Assembly (NCBI GenBank): GCA_030267965.1
Contig: BRYA01000237.1
Span: 1-60,857, forward strand
Direction: 5' to 3'
Source: Triparma columacea
Lineage: Eukaryota; Sar; Bolidophyceae; Parmales; Triparmaceae
DNA length: 60,857 nucleotides
Part shown: positions 19,391-30,751 of the stretch, in pieces
Position numbering within the stretch: position 1 is the stretch's first letter
Layout of the letters: every line of letters starts with the position of its first letter
Position numbers and translations under genes: made by a program
The notes under the pieces: model-generated
Told to the model about the DNA's origin: nothing
The model's database searches: none
The model's input: the letters and a program-made list of their open reading frames with translations, nothing else

Positions 19391-22049
19391 TTAGTTAGAC
19401 GAGGGTTGAATAGTACACTCAATACGACGGAACTCCTTAAGGAAAGCTTTCATCCACTCGATTGACAAGCTCACATCCTGTGTTGGGTGTGTGGGGGGGG
19501 GGTGAGTAAAAAAGCAAGTGGGTCGAACACGAAGTGACGTTGCTTAGAAATGTTACATGCGTTTTGTCTCGCCTTGTTTATATGTTTATATTTGTCTCAA
19601 CATCCCGTTGCTCTCCCTCATCCATCTTCCCCCCCCCCCTCTCTTACCTTAACTCCAGCCATTTCCCTAATACTGTGCATACTAAGTTGAGGTGTACCAA
19701 CGTCCACGGCCTGCATGCCTGTTAGGGAGGATATTATTGGACCGATCGTCGAACCGCAAGGACAATCATTACGGACCACGAACTTTTTGGGGGAGGAAGG
19801 GGAAAGAGGTTTATGTTAGGTTAGAGGATTTACATTGTAAATAAAAGTGTCGTAAAAAAAACAAACAACAACTCACCTCTTGTACTTCTCTTCCAACCGA
19901 TCTCCCAATTTCCCTACTGATGAAAGTAGTAACAAGGTTGCTCGCGTACCTCTGGTTGGAGTTAGTTTTAATAACGACTCCTTCGTTTATCTTTGGGTCG
20001 TGATACTTCTCGTGTTTAGAAGGGTAGTTCGGGTGCAACGCGTGAGCCATATCAAACGATACTACCATGCTTTAACGAAACAGGGTGTAGGGGTGGGGGG
20101 TGGGGGTGGGGTGGGGGTGGGGGGGTGAGAATTACGATCGTAGCGTATCGTTGGGTTTTGCCAAGGAAAGGTGGTAGGGGGGTGGTGGGGTGGAATCTAG
20201 AATCTAGAACGTGTGAAGTGTCCCTTTCCGACCATCCCTTTCCTTCCTCCGAACCCCCCCCCCCCTCCTCCTCCTAACCCCCCACCACCCCGTCAAACAC
20301 TAAGCGATTATCTCACTCACCTCCTCCTGACACGAGCCTCCTGGTCACCCCTACCTTCGAGGTCTAGGGCTCGGGTTATTCTACCAACTGCGTCGTTTAT
20401 TAACGTGCTGCCCGCACCCTGAGTACTGCTGCTTCCGACCTGAGAGAGAAATAGGGGGTTTTGGAACGGGACAAGGGAGAGCGTTAGTGGGTAGGAAAAC
20501 TGCCAGTCGGAACATATTTCGTTAGATCTCGGGAAAAACCTCACCTCCTCATGGTCAAATAGCGCGACCACTGCGACGAGTGAAGCACCGGTTTGGGTTA
20601 GTGTTACAAATATGGATTTCCTTCACTATTCACCCCTCTTCTCACCTGATATATCCTCGTCCTCTACATCCTCTCCATCTCTCACGTACTCCAATAGTGC
20701 CTCGAGGCTCACGTAGCACCCGAACAAATTGTCGATCCTAGCTGACGTTATGAACTCATCGTACGCACCGGAGAGGGAGGACGGCTGAACGTCGTAGAGG
20801 GAGAGGGTGAAGTCACATATTGAGGAAGGGTCGACACCGAGAGATGAACCGAGGAGAGTGAGGAGAAGGGGGGACTGAGCTTTTTGCCAAGCGTCGGAAG
20901 AAGTGGGGGATGGGGGGGGGGGCGCTGGAAAGGGGTGGGGTGGAGGGAGGCTCTGCGTGAGTGGGAGAAAAAAAGCAACGTCGAGGGGAAGAGCAGGAAC
21001 ACCCTTTTCACCGTTCTTACCTGCACCCTCGAGAGTCTTCTTTACCTCTGTTGCTAGGATGGGCTGAAGATGGTCCTGCAGAGGCGGAGAAGCGACGTAA
21101 GAACTGCGTTAGAATTGGAAAGGAGCGAAGGGGAAGTTGGTATCTCTACTCTCACCTCCTTATTGACCTTGAAAGCTTCTCTCTCCGCAGCGGTCTGCAG
21201 GTGAATCGCCAAGTTCGGTATCCTACGATTGAGTTTTCGGGTTAGAATGGTTTCGATTAAATGTTGCTCCTTCACTTTTTTCCCCCATCCTCACCTCAAT
21301 ATCGGCCTCTCCAGATTCACCAGCCTCTGCTCTACAACACCATCATCGTTTCTAATAACGACCTTACCAGCTATGGAAAGATCACGGTCGAACCAAGTGT
21401 GCCAAAGACCACCCCCATATGTCTCAACGTCCAGTTGAAGGCAACCGGAAGCAGAACGAGCAGAGCGAGGCTTTACACGAAGATTGGGGGAGTCCGTGTG
21501 GGCGCCGAGGACTTTGAAACCCCCAGACTTCTCAGAGCTGGGATCGAATTTACCACCGACTACGAAGGCAACCACGGACGAACCAAGGACGGGGTCTCTC
21601 TACGGGGCGGAGGATGGGTGAGTCGGTGAGTAGGAGAGTTGCGACTGTGAATCACTTATTATATCATGAAATCCTCACCTGGAAAAAGTACCTACCACCC
21701 GCCTTAATCTTGTCCTTCCAGCAGTGACGCTCATCGAGCTCTTCAAACTACGAGTGTGTGTTTGGGGTGTGTGAGTAAAGTCGAAGCCCAGCTGGTTCGT
21801 CCAAAATTAACCTTTTCGAAACGCTACGACGAATTTTACAGCACGCACCTTCAACTCCTTGAGCTTTTTCACGCTTTGATAAGTTGCGTGATGCGGTTCT
21901 GGCGAGGAATCGAGGAATCTCTGCAAACCCTGGGCGCTCATTTTTTCTGACCTACTAATTGAAACCCCTGCGGGCATGTTGAGACCACAGGAGAACGACA
22001 CCGCTAGAATGGAGCATAATACGAGAAGGGACCGGCGAGAAAATGCCAT
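19391..22049 (-). CDS. DNPEP: M18 aspartyl aminopeptidase
   Basis: A zinc aminopeptidase that removes N-terminal Asp or Glu. Eleven exons join in frame to 511 residues: 22049-21849, 21747-21679, 21599-21295, 21222-21156, 21075-21021, 20924-20646, 20570-20545, 20439-20321, 20069-19877, 19782-19648 and 19477-19391. The seventh exon is only 26 bases. Metal and catalytic motifs are all present: [53 protein letters not shown] and MHSIREM. The first 25 residues form a hydrophobic leader ([16 protein letters not shown]), absent from the cytosolic animal enzyme. It implies entry to the secretory system, and the plastid or vacuole is then possible. Acceptor choice for the sixth exon is the least certain join. 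Confidence 0.93.
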
Positions 22050-22123
22050 TGAGGGTCGAAGGATTGTGGTAAAATTGATTGTTAAAAAATTGATGATTTT
22101 TTTGTCCCAAACGTGGCATTATC

Positions 22124-23591
22124 TTATCTTTTGCGCGTACTCCTTCGAGGTCGGCTCTCCTCGGACGCGACCGACACATCTGTCGAGAGTGTTCTCTTCC
22201 TCGTAGATTTTCTCCTCGTCGATGGCGTCTTGGTCGGAGGTGTCGATGGCTTGGTCTCCTCCTCCAGCAGTTGTTCAGGTTCCTCTTCATCATCCCCCGC
22301 CCCCCCCCCTTCTTCCTGCTGCTCGGGCTCAGGATCAGCTGCACCGGCAGTGTCGATTGTGAACATGGCGTCGTCATCATTTTCGTCCTCCTCATCGTCA
22401 CTATCATCGCTTGCCCCCTCCTCCTCCTCCTCACTATTATCGCTATCGTCGCTATCGTCACTTTCCTCCTCGTCACTGTCATCTTCTTCCTCGCCCCCCC
22501 CCTCCCCCTCCCTATCCTCCTCCATCCTCTTCCTCCTCTCCTCCTCCTCCACCATCATCTCCAGCTTCCTCATCTTCTCGCACCATTTTGCAACCTCGTC
22601 CATTCCCCCGTCAACCATGATATCCAAGTCGCTGGCCCCGCCCTTGAGCATGATCCTCTGTAGTACATCGTTGACTTCGAAATCATCTGATAAGGAAGAA
22701 GCACCGAGCTTGGAAACCACAAACTCAAGGACTGACACTGTAAACTTCAACTTTCTATCAGCCTCATGGTCCTGCGATGAGCGAAACAAGGAGCAAAACC
22801 GCCTAGTTAGGAATAACCGAGTTACGCACGGCGGATTAAAATCCCTCCTTGATACTCACCTCATCGAATGCGTCCAAAACTATACCCAACACAGCCACTG
22901 CATAAGGCGCCTTAGTCACCTTCCCCCCGACCAAGTACGCTCCAATGAGCCTCCCAAAAACCTCGTTCCCACACCCATTAGGCCCGAATCTCATATAACA
23001 CAACTGAGTTGTCTTCTTGATGGCCTCAAAGTCCCCGTCCTCTTCCTTCACAACCCTGTCGACTGCCTCCCACTGGATCTCAGAACTACTGAATACTCCA
23101 GGCGTACCCAGCCTCTTGAAGACCTCGCTCGCAGAGATGGTGGAAGGGAAGTGGGAGAGCGACGCGAACGGCGAGACGTGCGCATTCAAGGTGCCAGGGG
23201 GGACGAGGTCATAAAGGTCAGGGGTGATAGGGAGGGTCTCCATCTCCTTCCCCTTTCTTCCGGACTTGGATTTATTGGTGGACCCAACAACCGGCACATC
23301 TCCAACACCCCCTTTAACGCCAGCCTTTTCCCGCTTTACCTCCTCGTAAAACATTTCAAGCACATCAGCAAAGGAGCCACTCAAGATAGCACGGATCTCC
23401 CCTCCCTTACCCTCCATCGGCAGAGCGGCTACACTGGCTTCAAGGGCAACGCGGAGCTTAGCTAGGGAAGGTGTAAGGTCGGATATCGAACAGAGACCAC
23501 GGATGAACTTTTTGGCCTTCTTCTGCTCTCGACTGGGGCGGGAGGCCAGCGAAACTGGGCCCACAGAGGACGACATAAGGTTGGTGGCCAT
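22124..23591 (-). CDS. Unknown protein with acidic C-terminal tail
   Basis: Two exons, 23591-22860 and 22771-22124, join in frame to 459 residues. I do not recognise the family. Residues 1-310 look alpha-helical and globular, with FIRGLCSISDLTPSLAKLR near the start and QLCYMRFGPNGCGNEVFGR in the middle. A charged coiled stretch follows, then a strongly acidic Asp/Glu/Ser region of about 90 residues. The end is basic, repeating RRKSTRKR and RRSTRKR. Acidic blocks next to basic tails are common in nuclear or nucleolar chromatin and rRNA-processing factors, so a nuclear location is a reasonable inference. It is transcribed toward the M18 gene, 75 bases from its start codon. Confidence 0.75.
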
Positions 23592-23848
23592 TACACAGGT
23601 TTATAAACGGACAGAATGGGAAGGAACAGCAAAATATATGAACGTGTATGAGTGTGGAGATTGATTGGGGTGGGAAAGATTGATGGTGGTGCTTCTTCTT
23701 TGGTTCATCAGATTTCAGAAATAATGGTGGTCTTTAAGGTGTCAAAAGCAATTCGCGCGCCCCGCTGTTTTTCTCTCCATTATGTTTTTATTATGAAGCA
23801 AAGCATGTTGCCTCTTTAAACCTATCCCTCCTCCATTCCCGTTGCTTC

Positions 23849-26236
23849 TTAACTACTCATCCTACCCGATCTCTCTTGCTCGACCAAATGTGCGAGCTGT
23901 CCCCCACCCCCCTTCTGACCGCAATTTGTCCTATCGCCCAACGGATGGCAAAGATGGATCTTTATAATATTCCCGTTGGCGCTCTCCTTTAGTCCTTGCT
24001 CAAGCTCCGCGGCCTCAGCGGTCTTAACCTCGACCTCCTCCATGTACAGACAATAGTACTCCTCCCCAACGCCGTATAGTCCGACCTTGGTAAGAAACCC
24101 CTCCCCTGTTTTCTGATAGCTTACAAGGATGCAGGAATTCGAGACGCAGTTGTTCGAAACCTGCCTCCACAGCTCTTGGTACGAGGAGGCGTCTGTAGCT
24201 GGCCCCCACAGAATGTCTTTGATGGTCTTTTGCTCGCACTCCTCGAGTCGGTATCCCGTGAGGTTGACGAACGAACTATTGACATGGACAATCTTGCCCT
24301 TGCTGTTTATGAGACAAAGAGAGTACTTCGCCCCAGCGCCCCTGCTGAAGTTGAGAAACGCGTCGATACCGCTGCTGAGGTTGGAGACAATTTCAGCCCC
24401 CCAGGTTACTGCATCACCGTCTGCCATCTGTGGGGTTGCTGTTGCCGCCGGCGCCACTGCTGTTGCTGTTTTGGTCGTCGTTGTTTTCATCGTCGTCGTT
24501 GTCGTTTTCGTTGTCGTTGTCGTTGTCGTCGTCATAGCGGTAGTAGAAGAAGCTGGAAGAGCCGGCGTTGAGGTCGGGGATGGAGACGATGGTGGAGGCG
24601 TCATACTTGAAGAGTTGGATGGCGTCTGAGTTACTGACACCGTGGACGACGCATCCCCCGCGGCCGCTCCGCTAGAGCTGGTCGATTGCTTCCTGTTACT
24701 GAAGAGTACCCCCGTATTATGTCCCATAGCGGTCGCATAGGCCGCTCTCCGGGCCGTCTCGAGGTCAACCCTGGCAGCTATGAATTTGGCGGCGAGGGGA
24801 TACTTCGTGGACGCTGTAGTAGCTGCAGAGTCTATCTTGGAGGAGCTCGTTGCCATTCCTTTCTTTCCGTGACTGGCATCATCGCTATTAACTGAGTCAA
24901 CACTCCCTCCATCGCTGTTGTTAGCAAGATAAGACGCGATGTCACCATCGCCGACTTCGATTCCGTCGCTGCTACTGCTGTCAAGATCGGAGGACGTAGA
25001 CGTAGGTTCAATCTTCGAGAGGAGTTTAGTCACGTCTGTGTCATCGATCGCGGAAGAATTGGATGATGCAGAGTTGTTTGACTAGAAGGGTTGGAGAGGG
25101 TTGGTGCGGGGGAGGGAAAATTGCGACGATGGGTTGGTTTTTGAGGTGGTAAATGCTCCTTCCGCGTGTTATCCAATGTACTAACAAACGCTCACCTTCT
25201 CCCTTTTCTTCTCTCTGCTGCTGCTAGAGCTCGTGTCTGTCGAGTCCTCGTTGGAGCTACTAAATGGTTGCTCGCTGCCGCTGTGAAGGTTCTGGCTATT
25301 GGTGCTACCGCTCGTTGTTGCTGTAATTGCGGCGGCCGCAGAATCGTTGTCGAAAGACTGAATCATGGCTAGATAATGAGTGACCTCTGACGCTGCATTC
25401 TTCGCGGGCGATAGGGAGAGGCGGTTCACGAACGGACGCCCATCCTTTGAGTAGTGGATAAGATCCAGCTCTCCATAGCCGTTCTGTCATCATCGAAGTG
25501 ACGAGGAGCGAGGAGGGGGGTGAGCACGAGCGAAAAACAGGGGAGTGAGGCGAAGAGCGATAGAAAATATAGTTTGCATCAAAGCCTCACCTTGTCAACG
25601 ATGGAAATGAATTTATTCAGCGAATCGGCGGTGGTAGAAAGGCCCTGAAGAAACCCAAGAGTTGTACCCATGGGACGGTCAGGCAGAGGAGACGCGTTAC
25701 ATGACATGACGACCGAGAAAGTAGACGAGGAGGCGGTGAAATTGTACGTTGTCGATTGAGGGGGGGGGAGAGGGTTCAGGGAGATAGACAGGAACTTAGA
25801 CGGGGAAAACCTACTTTCATGAATTCTCATATGATCATCCTTGCAGATTATCCTTGTGCTACTCGTGTCGGATCTCGTGGAATTATACCACCGGCCGCTT
25901 GAGGAGCCACTGCTAGAATTCGACTCATTGGAAACCAGCAGGGCGGCAGTACTCGAAGATACTTCGGACTTCGTGTCGTTTGTCGTCTTCTTCTTGCGCT
26001 TTTGGATTGGCCCCATCTCCACATTCTCAGCAGTTGAAGTGTGACGACGGGAGTCATCTCCACGTGGCCTCGAGGCCGATTTCCTTTTCATCTTTGTCAT
26101 GGTCTTCAGATTATGTTCTGTCAACTTTTCTAAAGGAGTATTGTTAACTAATTGTCGTGCCCTGTCAAATTCTTCCGAAATTGTGAAAGGGGGGGTTGAG
26201 GGCAACTGGAATTTCCAACCTTGACGGATTGAGCAA
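23849..26236 (-). CDS. Tandem LOV-like PAS domain protein (photoactive Cys missing)
   Basis: Exons are about 26236-25591, 25483-25196 and 25081-23849. The 5' end is unsure: the frame is open back to an acceptor-like CTCCGCAG at 26237, and the first in-frame ATG gives MTKMKRKSASRPRG, so an upstream or 5'-UTR intron is likely. The basic N-terminus (IQKRKKKTTNDTK) looks like a nuclear signal. The first PAS-like core runs across exons 1-2: LGFLQG, then LIHYSKDGRPFVNRLSLSPA and EVTHYLAMIQSF, closely matching the NCRFLQG and NYxKDGxPFWNxLxxxP elements of LOV domains. The second (exon 3) reads LINSKGKIVHVNSSFVNLTGY, LWGPATD and LVSYQKTGEGFLTKVGLYGV. In both, the flavin-bonding Cys is replaced (Leu and Lys by alignment). 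A Ser/Thr/Ala linker separates them. A light-independent sensor or adaptor is inferred. Confidence 0.72.
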
Positions 26237-26905
26237 GGCTGCGGAGAAAAGATACGAAGATAGCGAGTGAAATTAGACGCGGTGAGGAGATGAGGCGGAA
26301 TGAAGTATGTTTATTGGTTTTTGTGGTCTTGGAACGAGTGCCTGGCATTTGCTGCCCTTCAATTTGATTACTGCTCACCTGAAGAGAACAGAGGTTGAAT
26401 TAATCGCACCAGAATCTAACTAATTGGCGATGACCAACCAACCGAGGATCCAATCAGATCCTCAATCTATCAAAGGGAGGGAGGGGAAAAAGGCGAGAGA
26501 CCTTATCAACCTCAAATTTGATCAAGACAGGACAATTAGCGTCCAACCAGCGGCCGCAACCCAAACCTACGAGATGGATAAAGTATATAATTTACGTATC
26601 CCCCCGTTAGACCCAATTTGCTTGCTTGAAATCTAAGGAGCTTGAAATACTTCACAAAACGCAATTCCCAAGGTTTCAGTGCGTGTCTGGATTGAAGGTC
26701 GTTGCCCTGTTCATCTCAGAAAATGATGAAATTTATTTTGTAATATTGAACCCTCTATGTCAAGCCAAAATTGCATGGCGTAAAATAAATAAACACTCGC
26801 TGAACTACTTGAAGAGCGGACCGATGGTGGAAAAATACGTTTATTGTGCGTGTTCTATTGTGCATATTATTTTCAACAAGAAAATTCAATGGACATTTCA
26901 AAGAT
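26237..26905. other. Upstream region of PAS gene and 3' flank of next gene
   Basis: No independent gene is supported. It probably holds the promoter, the 5' leader and perhaps a leader intron of the PAS gene: a donor-like CAG|GTGAGC on the minus strand near 26378 pairs with the acceptor at 26237. Bases 26600-26905 are AT-rich. Confidence 0.5.
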
Positions 26906-28457
26906 TCACAGAATCTTTACACCTCTCCTTTCCTCCCACGTATCGCCCTCCCCCCCGAACCCCCCACTGCCCTCCTCCTCTCCATCTATAATCATCAGCG
27001 CTGCAATCCCTGCTCTCATCCTTATGCCCCCACAAACCTTAACAACGTACTCCTTACCCTGGTCCTTCACGTCGTAAACCGTCGTTTTAAGCCCTACAGT
27101 CGTCCCTCCTCTCTCTCTCTTCGAAATGTACGTGTCCTTGGTCTCTCCTCTATGCATAACAAATGCGACACCCTCATCATGATCACCTCCACCAACACCA
27201 TTACAATTCCCCAGTATCTTCCTTACCGTGTTCCTGAAGGCATCCTCCACAGCGGTCTTGAACCCACCCTTCAGTTCGTCCCCCCCACCCACTAACTTGC
27301 GGATCTCTTCCTTCATGACATCATCCCACTCTGTGTTGTTGCTGCGACGATAAGCGTAGAATGGGTTAGATGAAGGAGGAGCGGCGTACAGGCGTTAAAT
27401 CCGTTCATCCAACTTTTCTCACCTCCTCACGTCCCAACTCCCCAGTTGCGTTGGCCCTGGTCCAACATCATAGCAAAGCACTGCCGACTTTGAGAATCCA
27501 CCATCTCCATCATACAACTCTCCCTTCCCTATATCCTCCATAGGCTTGTAATTCCACCTCCACATCGTCCCCCCACCCCCTTCCTTCTCCTCTCCATCGT
27601 CTGCCGCCCACGTTTCCATGACCCCCTTACTGTACCTCACCCTTCTCCTCCTCCCTCCCCCCATCTCTGACTCCCAAGCTCTACATACATCCCTACAGCC
27701 TTCATCAACTAGCTCGTCCTCCCTCCTGAATTCCTCTTCCTCCCTCTTGATCAGCGCCTTGATCATCCCCTTGACGTCCCTCTCCCCCCTCCTAAAGCAG
27801 AGCCCTCCAGAGTCAAACATAACTCGGTATCCGTTCCAGATTTTCTCTTCCCTCTCTTCCTTCCTGTCGTCTTCGGGTTTTGAGCTCTCCCCACCGACCA
27901 TCGCGACGACCTTCAAACCGCCCCCGTATGCCTCGTCCCACCAAGCATCGCGGACGCCGAGTATGCCATCCAGCCTCCTCTTGGAGCCACTGCCTTTGCT
28001 CCATGATACGGTGGGGGGGTTGTCTCGCGATACGGTCAATCTGAGAGGGGGGAGTGCAGAGGTGTAAGGGAGGGGTATTTCAGAGTTTGAGGAGCTCCGT
28101 ATTTCTTGCTGCTGTTGTGTTTGTTCCTCAGAATGGTAGTTAATCTCACCTCACAACCTCGTACCACCCCTTATACCCCACCACCCATACGTCTCTCTCC
28201 CACGCCCCCATCCTCCTCACCACAAAGGTTGCAACACCACCCTCTTTCACCACCTCCTCTTCCCCAACGTCCACCCGACCTGCCAAACCATCATCCTCCA
28301 TCGGAGGGAGACTTTTTTTAATGCTTATGACTTGGCATTTCAACACACCCTCAACATCGTCACCACTCAATTTATGGAGTAACAAAACAACAACGCAGTG
28401 TTGGAAGTACTGGATCGAAGAATTTGGCGGTATTGAAGGTATTAGACACTCAATCAT
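26906..28457 (-). CDS. Unrecognised 453-residue protein
   Basis: Three exons, 28457-28150, 28040-27423 and 27341-26906, join in frame, with canonical GTGAG donors and CAG acceptors. I cannot name the family. The first exon encodes a hydrophobic strand (YFQHCVVVLLLHKLSG) then an acidic stretch and RDVWVVGYKGWYEVVR. The middle exon is rich in charged residues and Gly, with SKRRLDGILGVRDAWWDEAYGG and a region of Trp and Glu. The last exon contains HRGETKDTYISKRERGG and KVCGGIRMRAGIAALMI. No transmembrane segments, zinc clusters or catalytic signatures stand out. A fast-evolving beta-rich cytosolic protein fits what is visible. It is divergently arranged with the DHHC gene, 280 bases apart. Confidence 0.65.
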
Positions 28458-28737
28458 ATTTTGCCTCCCACTCTTTTGTCATTCTGTTTCCGACTCTCGA
28501 CCTGTTCAATTCGGACATTAGTTAAAAGTTAAAATTTTCTTGCTGAACGCTAATCGACGAGAACACTTCTAACTTGTGCTTCCCTCGGAAGCCCTCTCCC
28601 TCCCCCCCCCTTCAACCCAGTCGCTCTTCTCCACCCTCTGAAACAATCTCCAAAGGCCAGCTCCCCCCCCCTCCGCCAGGCCTTGACAATCTCTCTCTCC
28701 CCCCCCAACCTCGTCTCCATCTCCTCTCATCTACATC
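28458..28737. promoter_or_regulatory. Divergent promoter region
   Basis: The 280 bases between two start codons pointing apart must contain both promoters. The half next to the DHHC gene is pyrimidine-rich with CCCTCTCC and CCCCCCC tracts, a common feature of leaders in this window. No defined motif was recognised. Confidence 0.4.
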
Positions 28738-29809
28738 ATGCCTCGGCCAATGCAACGTACAAACGGACTCCAATGTCCCTGGAGCAGGGATCAAATCATC
28801 CTTGTAATTCTTGAGGTGAGCTGCTCCAGCCTGTCATGTGCAAAGGAGTGTGGGAGATGCACTAGGAATCCTACTGAAAAGTGTTAGCCGGGAAGGTGTC
28901 TTGCATCTACAGCAAGACACGCATTCCGAGGCATTTGAACGTCAAGAACATCCATCCACTAACACCTCATCCCTCCCTCACTTCCTTTCTCAATTACCAC
29001 TGCAGATAACGTGGGAGTCCTGCTACTACACAACCACTCTCCTCACCTCACCGCTCCTCCCTCTCCCTCCCATCTTCTTCATACACACACTCGCTCTCCT
29101 CCTCCGCATCTCTTTTTACTACAACATATCCGCCTCCGACCCCTGCACCCCCCCGGCTGGGTGCTGCGTTTTCAAGATAAGGAAGAATTATGTAGGCGAA
29201 GACAGGTGCGAATGATCAAGCAGTGCTGACGTTAAGTTTACTGCAGCCTTCAGCTCGTCGCACAAGTTCTAACCTCATTGTCGTATCTTCGCTTGCGCTT
29301 CGTCACTCCTCCAAGGTTCTGTTCCACCTGCAAGAAGATAGTTCCTGGAATCGACCATCATTGCACTTGGCTCAACACCTGCATATCCCGTCACAACTAC
29401 GACGCTTTCCTCCTCCTCGTATTCACAAACGTTTTCGGAATGGCGATAAGAGTGTTTATAGCCATAAGTAACGCGTTCCCAGATCTTTTCGCACCGTTAA
29501 TGTCAGACTCCATGGAACCGAGGGAGACTGGCTACAAAATGATGTGGGTTTCCCTTCTGGTGGTGAGCGCCTTGATGTTTTTATCAAGGTGAGGTGCACC
29601 ATAAGCTTAACCTTGCTACTCTCCTTCTCTCTTCCCTCCTGCCTAACCGTCTCTCTCTCTCTCTTTCTCTCTTTTTCTCTTTTTCTCTCCATCTCCCCCC
29701 CTTGCGCAGCGGCTTCTTAATGGCTTTCCACATTTATCTGTGCTATATAAATATGGGCACTTACGACCTGCTGCTAAAGATCAGGAAGGATAGGATGGAG
29801 AAGAGGTGA
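28738..29809 (+). CDS. DHHC-type protein S-acyltransferase, short Cys-rich domain
   Basis: Transfers palmitate to cysteines of membrane-associated proteins. Four exons join in frame: 28738-28815, 29006-29205, 29247-29588 and 29710-29809, giving 239 residues. The N-terminus (RTNGLQCPWSRDQIILVILE) matches the RxNGxxCPxHPxQ start of DHHC11-like enzymes. Two hydrophobic helices follow, then the catalytic DHHC in FCSTCKKIVPGIDHHCTWLN, then TCISRHNYDAF, then two more helices ending NMGTYDLLLKIRKDR. The Cys-rich domain is shorter than usual: the upstream C-x2-C/HC half is absent or reduced, so fewer zinc ligands are visible. The stop overlaps a potential donor (AGAG-GTGAGG), so a further 3' exon cannot be excluded. 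Confidence 0.85.
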
Positions 29810-30270
29810 GGATGAATCCAAAACAGCACATAACAAAGACGGTGCTACGTCGCTCCTCGCCCACTTACAAAAACTTCGGTCGTGGCGTCGCCTACCTCCC
29901 ACAGGAACAAAAAAGGTGTTGTGCCCGAAGAAAACGTCTGAACAAATCGCTGTTCAATCTCCATGCATAAAGAATTTATATTTTTGTTTATAAAAATTCT
30001 CTTCACCAATTTCCTTCTTGAACCAAGAGGACTTGAGATGAAAACATATTGACGGAAAACATTGTTGAAACCGCTATCAACAGTCCATCGTAGTTGAGGA
30101 GAAGGAGAGCGCAATAAAAAACAATGAGAATTTCAAACAGAACCTTCAAGCAGATTCATTTCTACTCCCTCCCTCCCTCCCTCCCTCCTCCCTCCCTCCC
30201 TCCTCCCTCCCGACCACTCTCCTCACCCCGCGAACCCCCAAAACGCTCAAGCTCCTCCACCGACGTCCTT
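29810..30270. other. Intergenic region between convergent genes
   Basis: No gene is supported. It holds the 3' ends of the DHHC gene and the GYF gene. Bases 30166-30211 are a (CCCT)n/(CTCC)n microsatellite. Confidence 0.6.
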
Positions 30271-30718
30271 TCACTTTTTGCCGGCCTTTTTCTTCTTCTT
30301 GCCTCCAGTCTCCCACTCCTGATTTTGTTGCTTAGCGTTGTTGGCAACCGCAGTTTTGATGAGCCCCCTCCTCTTCAAATACTCGTTAGCGAAAGCTTTG
30401 ACGTTGTCCCCCTGCCCGAGGTACATGGCCATATACTCCTTAATGTCTCCCGGATCGTTGAGGGTGGTGAGGAAGGTGATGAGAGTCATGTCGTCGGATT
30501 TTGTGATTGCCTTAAGCTGGGTCTTGCACCAAGTCTCCATCGAGGAATCGAGAGAAACTAGCTTCCCGAACTCGCTAGAGACGCGCGCAGACTGCTCCTT
30601 CGGGGCTTGCGCCTTAGTCTGCATTTGCTGCTGCTTTGCCCTCGCCTGCACCTGTGCCTGCTGCTTAACAACGCCCCCCTGTCCACCCTGCTGCCGTTGT
30701 TGTTGTTGTTGCTGTTGT

Positions 30719-30751
<33 letters not shown>

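Noticed and set aside
29845..30114. Minus-strand open frame between the DHHC and GYF genes
   Set aside because: Low-complexity, no domain, and it sits where both 3' untranslated regions are expected.
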